Shown one piece after another: positions 63,307 through 64,000 of a DNA stretch of 64,000 nt. The notes beneath the pieces were generated by a model. It did no database searches. It saw only the letters and a list, made by a program, of their open reading frames with translations, and was not told where the DNA came from. The stretch is taken from assembly GCA_023436225.1 (NCBI GenBank), contig JAEZKA010000035.1, forward strand, positions 62,001-126,000. The letters are read 5' to 3'. A program made the position numbers and the translations under genes. The stretch's first letter is position 1; each line of letters opens with the position of its first letter. The stretch is from Bacillota bacterium (GTDB lineage Bacteria; Bacillota; Clostridia; Lachnospirales; Lachnospiraceae).

Positions 63307-63620
63307 TGGTATTCCTTTCTGCTACAGCTCTAATAAAAGCTGAATACAGCAATCATACCATTTTGAGTACATAAATTCAATGATTTCAGTTTTATAGATG
63401 CTCTTTCCTTCCATTTGCGTATGTTCATCAGGATATCCTTCTCAATTATCAATATCATTATTGAATTCAATTTATAACGATACTTTTTTCTGTATCTGTG
63501 GTATTATGTTCTAGAATAACGAGTATTTATCCAAAACTCAGGTATTGCAATTTAGTTATATAGGTGTTTTTTAATAAGATTGTCTCTCATGTACGACAAT
63601 ATCAGAAAGGCCATAGTTTT
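63307..63620. other. Intergenic region between sensor kinase and right-edge gene
   Basis: AT-rich, with a likely upstream region for both divergent genes. A TATTAT box near 63501 could serve the plus-strand gene. I see no structured RNA, repeat or other gene. Confidence 0.4.
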
Positions 63621-64000
63621 ATGAAGATAATTTTCGTATCCGAACTCGCAGACAGAGCATTTATCGATTATTTGAAAACCAGAGGAACTGTGATCCTCGT
63701 TCCTAAGGATGATCGCTTCGAGAGTAGAACCAGCAGTCATCCTGATCTGGTAATATCAATTATTGACGACACATTAATTATTGACGAGAATGCTGATACC
63801 AATATATATAAACAACTGGATGACTTGGGTGTCCCTTATGTCGTAGGTACCTCCAAGCTTTCTGCGGTTTATCCCCAGGACATCGCTTATAATGCAGTGA
63901 TCACTAAGGATTTCTTTATTCATAATCTTGACTATACTGATTCTCTGCTTGCCATGCATAGCTCGCATACTCATAAGAAATTAATCCAGGTAAAGCAAGG
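63621..64000 (+). CDS. Hypothetical protein, N-terminal part, possibly GME-fold DUF6873 family
   Basis: The ORF starts MKIIFVSELADRAFIDYLKT and stays open to the window end (126 codons). It has AAAGG about 9 nt before the ATG. The pattern (TRGTVILVPKDDRFES, HPDLVISIID) recalls a domain of the guanidine-group-modifying-enzyme fold; this family call is tentative. No function is assigned. Confidence 0.55.
   Translation, partial: MKIIFVSELADRAFIDYLKTRGTVILVPKDDRFESRTSSHPDLVISIIDDTLIIDENADTNIYKQLDDLGVPYVVGTSKLSAVYPQDIAYNAVITKDFFIHNLDYTDSLLAMHSSHTHKKLIQVKQ

Overview
The window looks like a chromosomal segment of a low-GC, strictly anaerobic, monoderm Clostridia member, probably Lachnospiraceae-like. 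This is inferred from two Rex redox repressors, NfnAB plus a trimeric HydABC-type hydrogenase, strong GGAGG ribosome sites, an SLH-anchored giant surface protein, a LplB/LplC sugar ABC transporter without its own ATPase, and a YesM/YesN two-component pair. No rRNA, tRNA, CRISPR array, phage or intact insertion sequence was recognised. Nearly all genes lie on the minus strand.

Region 1 (1-5.6 kb) is one minus-strand operon, nfnA-nfnB-rex-hydC-hydB-hydA (hydA runs off the left edge). It couples NADH, NADPH, ferredoxin and H2. It is preceded by a good Rex operator and a structured leader with a terminator-like hairpin. Region 2 (5.6-9.4 kb) holds large palindromes, a LysR regulator, a second Rex with an altered nucleotide-binding motif, a superoxide dismutase and a YcxB-like membrane protein.

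Region 3 (9.4-24 kb) is the most interesting metabolic block. A consensus promoter at about 22.7 kb, buried in a palindrome, leads through a roughly 205-nt folded leader into a minus-strand operon. The operon encodes a GNAT-like protein, a thiolase-like protein lacking its nucleophilic cysteine, a DUF35 Zn-ribbon/OB partner, the three FdrA/YlbE/YlbF-type (AllFGH-like) carbamoyltransferase proteins, a cyclase-family hydrolase, a membrane-anchored protein of unknown function, a three-subunit molybdenum hydroxylase and a uracil/xanthine-type permease. A MocA-like nucleotidyltransferase fused to a ModE-like winged helix sits just upstream. I infer catabolism of an N-heterocycle ending in carbamoyl transfer. 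The exact substrate cannot be read from the sequence.

Region 4 (24-44 kb) has a membrane Ser/Thr kinase with an outside leucine-rich-repeat domain, then a 4998-residue secreted SLH protein built from three ~775-residue super-repeats and many Ig-like modules, an XRE regulator, a PucR-type regulator and a previously easy-to-miss 53-residue plus-strand ORF.

Region 5 (44-63.3 kb) is a glycan-use locus: LplB, solute-binding lipoprotein, LplC, a PfkB kinase, GH4, GH38 alpha-mannosidase, M17 aminopeptidase and a 522-residue unrecognised protein, with a metallophosphoesterase, a PHP-family hydrolase pair and the YesM/YesN system. A 276-bp palindromic element sits inside the operon, and matching direct-repeat sites occur just upstream of the -35 boxes of the transporter and phosphoesterase genes. 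The right edge begins a plus-strand gene of unknown function.
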